Shown one piece after another: positions 28,510-41,207 of a stretch of DNA of 64,000 nt. The stretch comes from Aphelenchoides besseyi (Eukaryota > Nematoda > Chromadorea > Rhabditida > Aphelenchoididae). The DNA is taken from NCBI GenBank assembly GCA_024699855.1, contig JAMPIQ010000001.1:12772001-12836000 (forward strand). Reading direction: 5' to 3'. The notes beneath the pieces are model-generated. The model worked only from the letters and a program-made list of their open reading frames with translations, did not search any database and was not told the origin of the DNA. Every line of letters begins with the position of its first letter. Position 1 is the stretch's first letter. The position numbers and the translations under genes were made by a program.

Positions 28510-29293
28510 ACGACTGTCGGTCCATCTACTCCACCAGCAGCCGACAACAAGTGATTTTGTTCTCTTTCCAATAAACCGACTTTTGAGTTGCTGTTGTCCC
28601 ATTGATAATAAAACAAGATATGCATTAAATCGTTCCCATCGTTTTAACGTCAAATAAAAAACACTAACATCAGAATATAATAAGAAATTGAATAGGGTAA
28701 AAATTAGAGCAATTGGTTCAGCGGTTTTTTTAGAAAAATAGCCCTTATGTAAAGTAAGTGCCCAAAAATACGATATTTTAAGGTTCGATCGAATTTTTTG
28801 TTGCGTGGTCGTATGAAATTGATTTTATCACTTTAACACCGTTCCGAGTTGACATCCTCTCCAAGGTTTCGCTCATTCATTCTCTTCTTGCTGCAATAAC
28901 TTGAGCTTCTTAATTTACACATTGTCACTTTTAGAATCTTTTTATTGTTTGTACAACATTTGCTAGATTATTAACAATCAAGGTTCAGTACATTCATCAA
29001 ACATATTCAAAGACAACGACGATTACTCTTCGAACATAGAAGTGCGTATTGTGTCGAAATATCGGAGCTCACTGTTTCCAGACATTTGTGAGTTGACTCT
29101 AACATCAATTCAACTTGTTTTACTGATATAAAGAATAAAAATTGAAATAGTTAAACAAGTTGTTCAAACTATCTTGCCATGTACTCATTCGTTACCTGCT
29201 CGTGACCAACAAAGTTCATCAAATTAATCACAAGTAAAAAGTTTATTTAGATAAAAAAAAAGTCAACATTAAAAAAATAGTCTGAAGAGCAAG
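28510..29293. other. Intergenic region between convergent genes
   Basis: About 780 bp, AT-rich, between the 3' ends of the MSP relic (AATAAA at about 28571) and the minus-strand gene ending at 29294. No coding or RNA feature is visible. Confidence 0.55.
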
Positions 29294-29943
29294 TTAAAGA
29301 ATCAAAAAACGAGGAGATTTTAGATGTTCGATAGTTGCTTCTAAATGTCAAGAATCAATGTTGTTAGAAGTTACAAGTAAACTTACGATCGAGTTCGTTC
29401 CCAATGATCAAGGCTGAACTGCAGCTCATTCCGTTCATACGTTCCATGAATGTGCCGAAGGACACAAAGCTGGTTGTGAGTCCAGCGAACTGTTGGGCCA
29501 AATGTTGAGCTCCGGGCTTTGCATAAACAACAAAGTACCCGAAGCGGTCGTTCAAAGTGAAACGGCACGACAGTCCGTCGAGATCGACGTTTCCGGTCCA
29601 CTCCGATGAGTCTAATCGGGTGACCATGGGCTCACAATTTGTCGAGTTTGCCCAAATGCTCGCGGGCAAACTGGCAAATTTTGAGTAGAGCTGAAAACAA
29701 AGAAGTTCAAAACAAGAGAATGAAGCTTACCGTTATGTAGTCGTAGTAGAGGAATTGAAGTTTCTTGATTAACTCCAACATGACCAACGTTTCCTTCGAA
29801 CGCTCGTCTTCGGATTCGAGCGGGTTGGTGGCGGCGAACCCGGCTAGAATCAGCATGGAACCGGGCGCTGGGAAGTTTCGGGATTCCGGACGACCGGTTT
29901 CATCCTGCGATTGTTCGAAACCCGGATAATAGACAATATTCAT
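29294..29943 (-). CDS. Uncharacterised soluble protein
   Basis: Three exons (29943-29727, about 29690-29391, and the last ending 29294) splice in frame to about 200 residues. It begins MNIVYYPGFEQSQDETGRPE, continues with FPAPGSMLILAGFAATNPLE and a helix KETLVMLELIKKLQFLYYDY, then a mixed alpha/beta half including FTLNDRFGYFVVYAKPGAQH, and ends IEHLKSPRFLIL. There is no signal peptide or membrane helix. I do not recognise the family. Upstream exons are possible: the minus strand at 30350-30050 has GT-AG pairs flanking short open segments (for example RYSSEKYAVERNRLGDCATD). The start is therefore uncertain. Confidence 0.55.
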
Positions 29944-30241
29944 GATAATAAATGAGTACTTAGCGTACGACACAAATTTCTATTAAGCCGACCTAGCGAA
30001 CTGATTTTGGGGTCGTGAATTAGTCGATGGACAGTTGGCGCAAGAATATGATGACGCAACAACAAAACAACGAGAACGTATCTTACGCACAAGACCACGA
30101 GGCATCTTTTACGCGACAAACTCGATTCGTCAATGTTGGAATGACCTGCGAATCATAGAAAGGAGCATTTCTAAACGATGTTATTCCGAGCTCTTACCAC
30201 AGGTAACATGGCTCGGAAGATGCTGTGTTATTGATCAATAG

Positions 30242-30987
30242 GTGGGCGTCTCGGCAAAAAAACATTGACCTGAAGATCGGTTGCGCAGTCTCCAAGGCGA
30301 TTACGCTCCACGGCATATTTTTCAGACGAGTAGCGCTGGTCACCATTTAGTAGTTAACACAAACAAATTGATTGTTGGTTTTATAGTAACAGCAAGATGA
30401 AAGGATGTTTTCAGCGGGCACAATTGCAACACTGTCTAATTGTCTTCTTAACCTCAACACCAAATTCAAGTTCGTTTTGATGATCAAATCGTAGACCATA
30501 ACATTCTTTAGCGCCTATTTGTAGTCGTCATTCTGCTTTAGAATTTGGTTAAAAAACGTGGGGGTTAAAGTCAGATTGGGTTTTCACGACGCGACTCCAA
30601 CGTAGTTCTCTTTTCTCAACAATAAACCTGGACTTTATATTTGCTTATCTGGTTTGAATGTTTTTGTTACAAACACTGTTCGAATATTCTTCTCAAACTA
30701 TTTTGATGCGGCAACTTTGGTTATCATTTGGTCGCTTTTTGATTCGTCATGTCAACTGGGACACACACCCAATTTTGCTATTTTAGTTACTTGTATGTGT
30801 GGTTATTCATAAGATCCTAATTGTTCTATATTACATCAACCTTACAACATCAAGTTCTTTTATTCTACTAGAAATCAAGATTTATTGCATCACAAACTAT
30901 AGCATGAAAATCGAAGGATATGTCTGTGGCTTGAAGTTTTTCGATCGGAAGACATTGGATCAGGAACCAGACCATCAATCTGAACAT
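30242..30987. other. Region with weak minus-strand exon candidates, otherwise empty
   Basis: The part near 30240-30350 holds open segments with splice-like ends that may be 5' exons of the minus-strand gene at 29.3-29.9 kb. From 30.36 to 30.99 kb I see only AT-rich DNA with no gene. Confidence 0.35.
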
Positions 30988-31331
30988 TTAATCTCGGCAA
31001 AAGCAATACTAATAAGAAGATGATATTAGAGTATTCATTAGTAAATCTTACCCAAAGAGCATGCAAAGCACCGGGAATCCATCCCAAGATGCATAATAAA
31101 ATGTTCAGCCTAAATGATATCTTCAACTTTAAGTTCTTGTTTGAACTAACCAGACGTTACATCCGCAATGACCGGCGTGCAAATATACCGCTAATGGCTA
31201 TTCATAGACGTTAATTCACGTATACTTTATCAGACTTACCGGTAAAATGAGGATGAGAATACATTCGACAATACCCTACGGTTATTTTAATATTAACAGA
31301 TTCCTCTGACATTGCTTACCTCAGAACTCAT
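30988..31331 (-). CDS. PMP3/UPF0057 small membrane proteolipid
   Basis: Five small exons join to a 57-residue protein: MSSEGIVECILILILPPLAV, then YLHAGHCGCNVW, LNILLCILGWIPGALHALW and YCFCRD. Two hydrophobic hairpin helices and the signature NILLCILGWIPGALHALW identify the UPF0057/Pmp3/YqaE family of plasma-membrane proteolipids linked to membrane potential and salt or cold stress in yeast and plants. The length is normal for the family. All introns are GT-AG and about 40-55 nt. The C-terminal YCFC is Cys-rich, as in other animal members. No single exon is long enough to show up as an open frame of its own. Confidence 0.9.
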
Positions 31332-31838
31332 AGTTAATCAAAAATGCTGACTAGAAAGTAGAAAAATTGAACTGAAGACTCGTTCTAATAGTTTCCGTGC
31401 GTTTCACTCACGACTCTTGGACAAACAGTCGCTTTCAACTAAGGTGCCCATTTTATGCCTTCAAACCCACAGATTGTGATTCATCAACTTTCGACCGTCA
31501 TTCAAAAGCCACACCTTATCAGAAATTTGGAAGACGAAGTCAAAGAACGTAAAAAAAGCTTATACATCACTGGAATCTTGTCCTTGAAGCATTTCATACG
31601 ATTTCCTATCCGTTCATGACCTGTTCGTCATTTTACGATTTCAATCAGCAATCTTGTTTGTTCATCTCCATTGAATTCATAACGTTTATTTACAGAAAAC
31701 ATCGATAATGAAAGAATACTTCTATTTTATAACCACAGAGTTTTTAATGGGCGGATATACAGAAATAAAACAACATGTAATAAATAAATTCAACACATGA
31801 TCAACTGTCAAAGTGTTTTGGATACGAAATCTTGATCG
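31332..31838. other. Intergenic region between synaptotagmin-like gene and UPF0057 gene
   Basis: About 500 bp between two minus-strand genes. It contains AATAAA-type signals in minus orientation suited to the synaptotagmin-like 3' end. Nothing else is seen. Confidence 0.5.
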
Positions 31839-33603
31839 TTAATCGTGAGGAGCTTCCAATGGATACCAACGAGCCTGTGGTTTCTCTTCACGAATGATCG
31901 CTCGCCACAGATCTCGGCATCGATGCAACGGTAGTTCCATTCCTATAAACACGAACAAATGACTTTCAATTTCGTTTGTTGAACTTACTTCCGAGTACTC
32001 GACTCGCCATCCCAAAAGTCCCGTAGTCGTGAATGGCCTGCAAATTTACTAAATAATTGAATTTGTTTTAATTCTTACTTCAATTTCTAAAATTGTATCA
32101 CACAACGAGCTCTTTGGTATTGTGAAGGTCAGTGCTTCGTTATACATTGGGTGTTTGGTGTTCTTTTTGGAGGAGGTCTTCTTTCGTTTCAAACGTTTTT
32201 CGCTGTTCGTCAAAATCGATACACGAATTGAACTGGCTATAAATGAAGGGATCATTAAAAGATAACTAATCGAGTGCTTACACGAAAGCATATCCGTGTT
32301 TTCAATAGGCAAATTACGAGCTTTGAAAACATTGACCGTCAAACGTTGAGCTTTTGATAAGTAGCTTGTCGAAAATAAGATCTCACCATATCCTCGCTAA
32401 ATGATTATTCTCATAATGCAATCCAATTCAAACTCACTCCTGCATCCTCTTCGAATGGAAGAACTTCTGCCCAAAAGATTGTTGGTTGATCTTTTTGTGT
32501 TGAAATTGCGACTAAACGACAAGTGAATATTAGATCCTAAAAGTTCTTGTACCTCTTTTCAACGACAACCAAATATAACCAATACATTCGTCAATTGAAA
32601 ACTTGTCATAATCGTAAACCATGACTTCGAGTCGAGTTGATTGCAAATTCTGAGGACTAACCTGCAAAAAATTTGTGTAAAAACACTTGACGAACAAATT
32701 TACTTGAAAACAGAAATCTTCGTTAATCAACGGCGATGAGTTGTTGAAACAGATTTTTGTTTGATGTTGATGTTTAGGTTCAATTTGATCTGTAACATCA
32801 AGAGCGACTTTCTAAAAGCAAATGAAATAAAATGTACAAATCAATTTGGTCTTACGTAATAGGAATTGGGATATCCATCCTGTCGTTTTGCAACCAAATC
32901 GATTGCTTGTTTCAAACTGACCTTAAACGATCTCGCACGTTAGTTGGAACAGTTGATTCAAACTTACGGTCAACAGGTTCAGATTTGTGTCCATGTATAA
33001 ACCCAATTTCAAAGATCCGCAAAAACCCGTTCCTTCATCGTAATTTGATTCAACAGCTTCCATCTACAAGATCTCTTGTTTTCAGCTCAAAATCATTAAT
33101 TTACGCTTGTTGGATACATTCCACGATCAATTTGACTTTGATCCAAATGATGAAACATCGATGACGTGTGTTTAGTTAACTTAGGTACTTGGAAAAGACC
33201 GGTGACATCGCCAGCTGAAATTGAAATCAATAAGAGCACTTTTCAGGCTTTTTTACCCGGCAATTCACGTCGAACTCTGCGTATACGTGATTGCTTACGA
33301 ATAGCGGGTTCTGACGTCGATGTTGTGGGAAAATCGTAGTCACAATCTTCGTCCGTGTCCAATCGAGGCAACGCTTTACATCGCATGTATTGCGGTGGAG
33401 ATCGTTGACATTCGAGCAGATTCTGTTCGTACCTATTGAGTTTTTTATGCTCGTAATTATAGGTCAACTTACCAGTTAAGTCGATTTCGACGTTGATGAG
33501 CAAGGAAAATAAGAAAGAGAATAATCATAACAAGAACGGTTCCCGAAAGCGCGTACATCAAAACCATGGGCTGATTCTCTTCAGCCACATCCAAGCTCAA
33601 CAT
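31839..33603 (-). CDS. Synaptotagmin-like protein with N-terminal TM and two C2 domains
   Basis: Exon 1 (33603-33473) encodes a short lumenal N-terminus and the TM segment MVLMYALSGTVLVMIILFLI, followed by basic residues. A linker with RKQSRIRRVRRELPG leads to C2A (GSLKLGLYMDTNLNLLTVSL through LEVMVYDYDKFSIDECIGYI) and C2B (KAQRLTVNVFKARNLPIEN, KRKKTSSKKNTKHPMYNEAL, ending LWRAIIREEKPQARWYPLE). Synaptotagmins tether vesicles and, when their C2 loops hold Ca2+, trigger fusion. In C2A the SDPYVKV-type Asp is replaced (PNSYYKV). In C2B the usual Asp residues of both loops are mostly gone (SSIRVSI; AIHDYGTFG), so C2B, and perhaps the whole protein, is likely Ca2+-independent. The C2B polybasic patch is kept. 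Subtype not assigned. Confidence 0.85.
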
Positions 33604-36437
33604 TTTTGTTGATAACTATGGTATTGAAATCTGTAAAAGTGAGAATAATAAGTGAACTAGACCCTTTAAGTTTCTTTTGAATTCACACACAGAGAGAATT
33701 CTCACGACCGATGAGACGGGTCACGAATATCCCAACGTTGTACTGCATTGTACAGCTTGTGTTATCACGCAACCAAAAAACTAATTGAAACAAGATCGAC
33801 TAGTTAGCAAAGTTCACGGTTGCACTTTTCATTCATTACGAAGTCAAACTTATACTCTAGTTCATTTGTGCAACATTTCAAAAATCTTTGCTCTGAGCTC
33901 CATTTGCCATTCGAGTTGCAAAGAAGACCCGGTGATTTCGTATGTTGCAAAGCAGATGGTTAACGTGAAAGAGGTAAAGAGCCGTGAATACGTTGATATT
34001 TTAGCAATCATATTACACTCTTTGACGTTGGACTTCAAATGGTACGTCATCAGCATGAAGAAATCGCATGAAAATGACTAATCAAAAACAAAAGTACAAG
34101 ACGAAATGTCGACAAAGAAGGTTATTTTAGATCACAGAACATCCGCAGATACTAATGAGCACGAAAACAAGAATGAATCGTGCATTAATTTCAACAGGAT
34201 CGTAAATTGAGACCAATTGAGTAAACAAGTTCTAACAAAAACAAAGATGACCAGTGGTTATTGCTCAAAGAAAAACCCGAGACGCCATTGAATTGATAGC
34301 AAAGGACTCCATAAGGTTAAAAATGCGCGGAAATTGGTGCGAATGGACAAAAGTTCGGAGGATGATTTTACGTTTGTATTCCCGCGGTTTGACCGATTAA
34401 TTTGCGAGTGGAATGGACAATTGAATGCCGCCACAACGGGGAAGTTGGAGAGTTCATACGAAATGCGGTCCAGTCGTATGAATTGACGATTAACAGGAGC
34501 AGTCCACTTCGACGCGACCATTCCCCAACAGTCTTTGGGTTGGGAAGAAAAACTGTTGACGACTGTGCATAGCAAATGTTGGATCATCGACAAGAAAATG
34601 GACAGATATTCCGCACGAATGTTTGGTCGACAGTTTGGCATCTACATCAGGGCGATACACTTTAAAAGCAAATACTCAGTAGAAATCCAATTGGTTTGCA
34701 AGCAGACACTACAGGTGTTTTCGAGTCTACGAATGAGTTTGCAGAAATGGCGGCTTTCAACTCCTTTTGCTTATGAATTCGAAGAAGAAATTAAAATTTA
34801 TGGTTTTGCACGATTTGAATCGCCAAGACGACAAACGATATGGGGCGCAAACACAAATGAAAAGGACTTTTGAGTCGAAATTTGACAATCTGGAGTCCCA
34901 CCGCCTTCGCAGTTTCCTTCAGATTCGCGTTGCAAAAAAACGGAGGATGTGAGAGTAACAGAAGTGCAGAATTAATTGCCAACCGTCGATTGACAGAATG
35001 AGGATCAAGAGCAGAAGTCGTGCAAAGACAACGTCCGGATAATCTCGTTCATTTGGGTTCTTCGAAGCGAACACTCGGAATCCCTATTTTGGCGTCGCAT
35101 TATCGCTAGAGTTATGTTAATACGATAGTTGCTTTGGACTCGGAGAATAAGAGCTGAATATGAAATGAAGTGAAATTGCACAGGCGAAATTTCGCGCAAA
35201 GTGCCGTGGCGAAGAACGTTCATCATCGGGAGTTAATTTCGAAGGTCCGTTTTTCAGCCTATCGTATTCGTGGCCAAAGGATGCGCTCTCCCATGAGAGA
35301 GGAACTGACGAGCCATTCAAAGTGGCGGAAAAAACACCACACGTTTCTTTTTCAATTCTCATGTTTCTCTCAACTCCAAGGAGCGTAAAATTAAACTACA
35401 CGAACACCCTGAGCTTTTCAGTCATCGCACATGTTCACGACCTCCACGAATTCAAACAAATTGGCTCCGCAAATGGCGTGGACGAACGTTAAGATTTAAA
35501 TTCCAAGCTTACGAGTTTATTTCTCTTCTTCTTAAACTGCCAATTCGCGTGAAATACAAAGCACACGAAATTTATTGCCGACCAGAATTCGTAGACCACG
35601 CGTCGACATCAAAGGATAACGACGTTTTTCATTTTCGTTGTCAAATTCCTAATTACATTAACAAAACGGCATTCAACACGAAACCTATCAACCAGACGGT
35701 TTACGGCGTCGGAATTCGCACTTCGATGTCCGTGTTGGTGTTCGATTAGTTCGCGGAACTCCAACGACCCATGAAGCTCGAAGAATGATAAAATTTTAAT
35801 ACTTCTAATCAAATATTTTCATTACAAATGATCAGTTTAAGGTCGCCAATAAAACTGGAATTGCGAACACTTTCGAGTTAAAAGGCGGAACTCGCAACCA
35901 ACGGTTCGGATGCCACAACTCCAACGGCGATAACGAGCTGAGAAACTGTCGAGCGAACATGTGAATCAAAGCGGCCAATTTGTCGGATTAACATAAACAA
36001 CGACGACAAACTAAAAGGCCACGTGAGAAATTCGTATTCGCTTAATCGTGTACACGTATATTAGACCGGAAATCTAAAAGTAGTTTTATAGAAAGTTTTA
36101 TCGTCATAATTCATTGACAGCACTTGCAAACGTTCAATCTTAAGCATTTCTTCTTTGAATCGAGTTGACATCAATTTCATTCCACGATTTGGACTTCTAA
36201 TCTCGTTCTTCTCTCAACAAGATAGCTCAGAGAATGTCAACTGCTTTTGATCTTCTGATGCAACAGCCGAGAACGTACAACAAATCAAACCGTTTTTGAA
36301 AGGACCTCAATGATGAGATCTACAACCCTCAATTCGTGCCATCGAACGCTCTTACTTTATGTCAGAGAACGATCATTACATACGCTTTCTTCGTCAAGAA
36401 TGCTTTTATTTGGAACAGATACAATATCGTGGAGAAT
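33604..36437. other. 2.8-kb non-coding stretch upstream of the synaptotagmin-like gene
   Basis: No supported exon. Opposed open frames at 34258-34641 (minus) and 34535-34873 (plus) overlap and resemble neither domains nor each other's antisense gene. Composition is like the 11-18 kb desert. It is the upstream region of the synaptotagmin-like gene. Confidence 0.5.
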
Positions 36438-36632
36438 TTAAGTTGAAGTCGAATTTAACTTGGCAACCGCAACTGTTGCTTCGCGTTTTCCGTAGTAGGT
36501 ATTCGGAGGCGGGACTCCATTGCCTATTACTGGCGCTGCTCCAAAGGTGTAATATTGTCCCGTCACTTCATTGGCAACAAACCCAACGACGAAGAGAAGA
36601 GCGAAACATAAAACAAGGAATTTAGTGTTCAT
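36438..36632 (-). CDS. Candidate neuropeptide-like precursor
   Basis: A single exon encodes 64 residues. MNTKFLVLCFALLFVVGFVA is a strong signal peptide. The rest contains QYYTFGAAPVIGNGVPPPNT, then YYGKREA. GKR is the classical amidation plus dibasic-cleavage signal (Gly as amide donor, Lys-Arg for the convertase). The predicted product would be one peptide of about 22 residues, starting with Gln (possible pyroglutamate) and ending in an amidated Tyr. This processing is inferred from the motif. The peptide family is not recognised. An extracellular structural or immune peptide is an alternative. Confidence 0.6.
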   Translation of the reverse strand: MNTKFLVLCFALLFVVGFVANEVTGQYYTFGAAPVIGNGVPPPNTYYGKREATVAVAKLNSTST

Positions 36633-37264
36633 AACGGACAGTCAAGACAATGGATAGTTGATATTCAATTGTCGTTGCCTCAACTTTTATATCAACGAGA
36701 TGTTTGATTAACCCGACAATCAGACTCCTTATAACTGATCAAACGCTTTTTGCTAACCAAATAAGTATCCTTTTTGTTTAATCGAGAGGACAAACAACGA
36801 ACGGAAACGAGCTCGTCAAACATTGAAAACAAGATCATTACGAAGAAGAAAACTAACCAACTGTCGGAACATCTAGAAGATTTACCAAAAAGTGCAAACC
36901 CATAAAACCGTTCCATTTTGTTGTCCATAAGTTAAAACCAACGGTGAACTGTCATGGTCCATATTTTGAACCTCATTCAAAACCACCTAACCTTTGGTCC
37001 ATGTTTTAGCCCTGATTAACTCCGTTCTCCACCTCATTCCTCTCTTTTTGAATTTCGAATTTCTTATATAAACTGCAATGAAATCGTAATAAACGGGTTT
37101 TTCTGTCAGAACACCAACGTCTAATGCAAACATATCTTCCAAATTAACTCGTTCATATGCAAATTCCAAAATTAAAAGTTCAATTTCCTTGGAAGTTTAC
37201 AATCGCATCGTGTTGAGTGCGAAAACGGTTGCTCGGCTTTCTTGTTCTTCGATCAGTTTTTAAG
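36633..37264. other. Divergent intergenic region before the Ca2+ ATPase
   Basis: About 630 bp separating the minus-strand peptide precursor from the plus-strand ATPase. A TATA-like element (TTTTATAT, about 36687) faces the peptide gene. No exon is seen. Confidence 0.4.
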
Positions 37265-40200
37265 ATGCCGTGCGGTTCGAAGAGAAGTCTTTCAAAAGCG
37301 CCGCCAAGTTCTAACAGTCATGCGGATGTGGTAGTGCCAACGGAGATCACGTGTACGTTGGATCAGTTGCGCGATTTGATGAAAATTCGCGGTAACGCAG
37401 CACGTAAGAATCTGGAGGAGGAGTGGGGCGGTGTGAGCGGGTTGTGCACGAAGTTGGCCGTTGATCCACGTCATGGTCTACATGGAACAGAAGAAGAGTT
37501 GGACAAACGTCGTGAGAAGTTTGGAGCAAATGAAATTCCTGGGAAGAAACCGAAAAATTTCTTTCAATTGATGTGGCGAGCTTTCAACGTAAGTTCTGAG
37601 TTCGAAGTTGAATCAAACAGTCGATTTCAGGACACAACTATGATCATTCTTTTCATTTGCGGTATCTTTTCATTGGCTCTCAACTTTGTTCCATCGCATT
37701 CCGGCGGAGAAGAACACAAATACGGTTGGATTGAGGGAGTAGCGATTCTCATCTGTATTGCGTTGGTTGTTCTTGCCACAGCCATCAACGATTTCACGAA
37801 GGAACGTCAGTTTCGTGCTCTTCAAGCACGAATTGCTGTTGGGCACGAGTTTACGGCAATTCGAGATGGACAGCCGGTAGAAGTGAATCCGAAGAAATTG
37901 GTTGTTGGCGATATTGTTCAAGTCAAATACGGTAAACCATGAGATAAAGAAGCAAATAGTCGTTTTGTGTTTAGGAGACCTACTTCCTGCGGATGGAATC
38001 ATAATTCAATCGCACGACTTACAATTGGATGAATCGTCGTTGACTGGAGAGACCGATCACGTCAAGAAATCGCCCGAAGGTGATCCAGTTTTGTTGTCCG
38101 GTAAGCAATAAGTGCTAGCTACTGAATACCGTTTGAACATCAGGAACTCACGTAATGGAAGGAAGTGGCAAAATGGTCGTTACAGCTGTTGGCGAGAACT
38201 CGCAAACTGGAATCATCATGGGTCTTATGGGCGGAACTGTGAAAGCCGAAGAACAAGTGGATCCGAATGAAAATACCGAAACACGTGAACAAAAACCGTT
38301 AGTTCCAAAAACCAGTGGTCCAAGTGAGCAGTCGCTTTTGCAACAAAAATTGGCGCGTTTGACAATGCAAATTTCCTATTTCGGAATGAGTATTGCATCT
38401 TGTACTTCGGCTATACTCATTCTTCGCTATTGCATCACTCGTTTTGTCATCAGAGATGACTCGTTCAGTTGGCAACGTGACATCGCAACAGTCGCTCAGT
38501 TTATCGTCGTTGGAGTCACTGTTTTGGTTGTTGCTGTCCCCGAAGGCTTACCGTTGGCCGTGACTTTGTCTTTGGCGTATTCTGTTCGTCGTGTATGTTG
38601 GCCGAAGTTAACAAATAGAACGAATTACTTTTCAGATGACTCGTGATCACAATCTCGTTCGTCATTTGGCGGCTTGTGAAACAATGGGAAACGCTACAGT
38701 CATTTGTTCAGACAAAACCGGCACTTTAACGACCAATCGAATGGCTGTGGTTCACGCTTATGCGAATGGAATTGAACACAAACACCCCAAATTGAGTGAT
38801 TTTGATGCAAAAACTGCCGAGATACTCACTTATGCGATCGCAATTAACACTTCGTATTCGGCTAAGATTGTTCCGCCAACTACTGAAGGCGAACAAGCAC
38901 GTCATGTTGGAAACAAAACAGAATGCGGTTTGCTCGCTTTTCTTCAAGAATCAGGCCGTGATTACGCGGAGATACGAAATCGTCACCCAGAAGAAAAGTT
39001 GATCAAGGTATACAACAATCACAGAGCCATAGTTAATAGAATCGAATTTTTAGGTATTTACTTTCAATTCGGCACGTAAATCGATGTCGACTATAATCAA
39101 GAACAAATGGGACTCTCGTGGTGGTTTTCGAGTTTTCTGCAAAGGTGCTGCTGAGATTGTCATCAAGAAATGTGATTGGTACTTGGGAGAAGGTGGTGAA
39201 CTTCGTAAATTCGATGAAGCCGAACGTTCACGCGTCATATCGGAAGTTATTGAACCGATGGCCGGCAACAGTCTTCGTACAATTTGCGTTGCTTATCGTG
39301 ACTTTCGACTAACCAGTAAGTTCTCTAGCGATTGCTTAATCTGAAACTTTAGATGAAAACTTGGAGGAAAACGAAGCGGTTTTCGACGCGTCAAAAGACT
39401 GGGAAAGAGAGGACGAGGTTGTTACTCAGTTGACGATGTTGGCAATTCTCGGCATTCAAGATCCCGTTCGACCCGAAGTCCCGCACGCAATTCAACAATG
39501 TCAAGAAGCTGGAATTTCCGTTATTATGGTTACGGGCGATAACATCGGAACGGCTCGTTCGATTGCTCGTGACTGCGGAATCTTACCATCAACTGACACC
39601 GAAAATCAAGGAGAAGTATTGGCCATGGAGAGCCTAGAGTTCAACGAACGTATTCGTGAAAACGGGAAGGGCGAAGTGGTTCAAGAGTTGTTCGATGAAA
39701 TTTGGCCGCGTCTTCATGTTTTGGCTCGTGCTCAACCGGTCGACAAGTTCACTTTGGTTTCGCATATTATTGCTAGTCATTTGCGTGCAGGGCGGTTAGT
39801 ACCTTAACACATCGAACAAAACAAAGAGTACTTGATTTCAGTGAGGTTGTGGCGGTCACTGGCGATGGAACAAACGATGCACCGGCATTAAAGAAGGCTG
39901 ACATTGGATTTGCAATGGTAATTGAAATGAAAGCAATTCGTGCCAATGAATCGTAAATTTACAGGGTATCGCCGGAACAGACGTTGCAAAAGAAGCATCC
40001 GATATCATCGTTACTGACGATAACTTCAGCAGCATTGTTACTGCAGTTATGTGGGGCCGAAATGTCTACGATTCGATTGCCAAGTTTTTGCAATTTCAAC
40101 TTACGGTGAATATTGTTGCGGTGTTCACGGTTTTTATTGGAGTCTGTATCGTGCAAAGTCCTCCGTTGAAGGCCGTACAAATTTTGTGGGTAAGTGCTTG

Positions 40201-41016
40201 GTCGCCTCTTATTGTCATATGTTGAAAGGTCAACTTGCTCATTGACACTCTCGGTGCACTTGCTTTGGCAACTGAGAATCCGACTGCCGAACTTCTTCAG
40301 CGCAAACCGTATGGTCGAACTTCGCCAATCGTTTCGCCGCGAATGGCACGCAACATCATTGGTCATGCGGTTTACCAGCTGGTCGTCACATTGACATTGA
40401 CGTTTGCTGGTAAACTCAAGTTGAACGAACAAATTTCATCAAAATTTAGGTGACGAAATCTTCGGAATCAACTCCGGAAGCGACCAACCGATTTTTGCTC
40501 CACCAACTCAACATTTCACTTTAGTTTTCAACACATTTGTTATGATGACCCTTTTCAACGAAGTCAACGCACGTAAAATTCACAACCAACGCAATGTTTT
40601 CAAGGTAAGTTGAAGCGATCATCTCTGATGTTCTTATTGTCTTAGGGTCTTTTTACCAATTGGCGTAATTGCATCATTTGGTTGGCTTCTTTTGTTTTTC
40701 AGTTTATCTTCGTGCATTTCGGCGGACGTTGGTTTTCGACTGCCAAACTCGACGTTGTTCAATGGACGGTTTGCATTGGCTTCGGAATCGGAACTTTGCT
40801 ATGGCATCAGGTCTATGAATGTCAACAGATGATTAACATTGCGGTTTATAGCTTGTGATCACGATTCCGTCGGCTTGGATCCCGCTGTCTGTCGACGTTG
40901 ATGCAAAGGAAAGCGAATCGACAAAACAACTGAAACGTCGTGCAATGAAAACCAAGAAAGAAACATCGGTGCTGGAGTCGAAGAGGGCGGCAGAAACGGA
41001 AACGCCGCAAAATTGA
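37265..41016 (+). CDS. mca: Plasma-membrane Ca2+-transporting ATPase (PMCA)
   Basis: Thirteen exons (37265-37588, 37631-37931, 37975-38100, 38144-38592, 38636-39007, 39054-39315, 39353-39794, 39842-39917, 39965-40189, 40229-40409, 40450-40604, 40646-40810, 40852-41016) total 1081 codons. P-type motifs are complete: SLTGETDHV (actuator TGE), [17 protein letters not shown] (TM4 Ca2+ site), [13 protein letters not shown] (phosphorylated Asp), [26 protein letters not shown], and [15 protein letters not shown] (TM6). It exports Ca2+ across the plasma membrane at the cost of ATP. The C-terminal tail after the last TM is only about 55 residues, Lys/Glu-rich, without an evident amphipathic calmodulin-binding helix, unlike long-tailed PMCAs. 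The start was chosen at MPCGSKRS; an in-frame Met lies 16 codons upstream. Confidence 0.95.
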
Positions 41017-41207
41017 ACGGTTTACGATCATCATCTTTCGCTTTGATTTGAGGGAATAAACTTTATTGAAAATGACTTACCTCATGGTTAGTGGACATTG
41101 AGACATGAATTTGCATAAAGTTTATCGGAGCATTTTGGATGCTTGATTTTACTTTGCCGTTTGCTGAGCAGTCGCTTTTGAAGGGAAGATAGCCTGTCGG
41201 TATTTCT

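Noticed and set aside
30026..30241. Short plus-strand frames starting MDSWRKN and MAQEYDD
   Set aside because: They overlap better minus-strand splice-like signals, and neither frame has a recognisable continuation.
34258..34873. Opposed open frames of 127 and 112 codons
   Set aside because: Mutually antisense, no domain, no flanking exons with matching phase.
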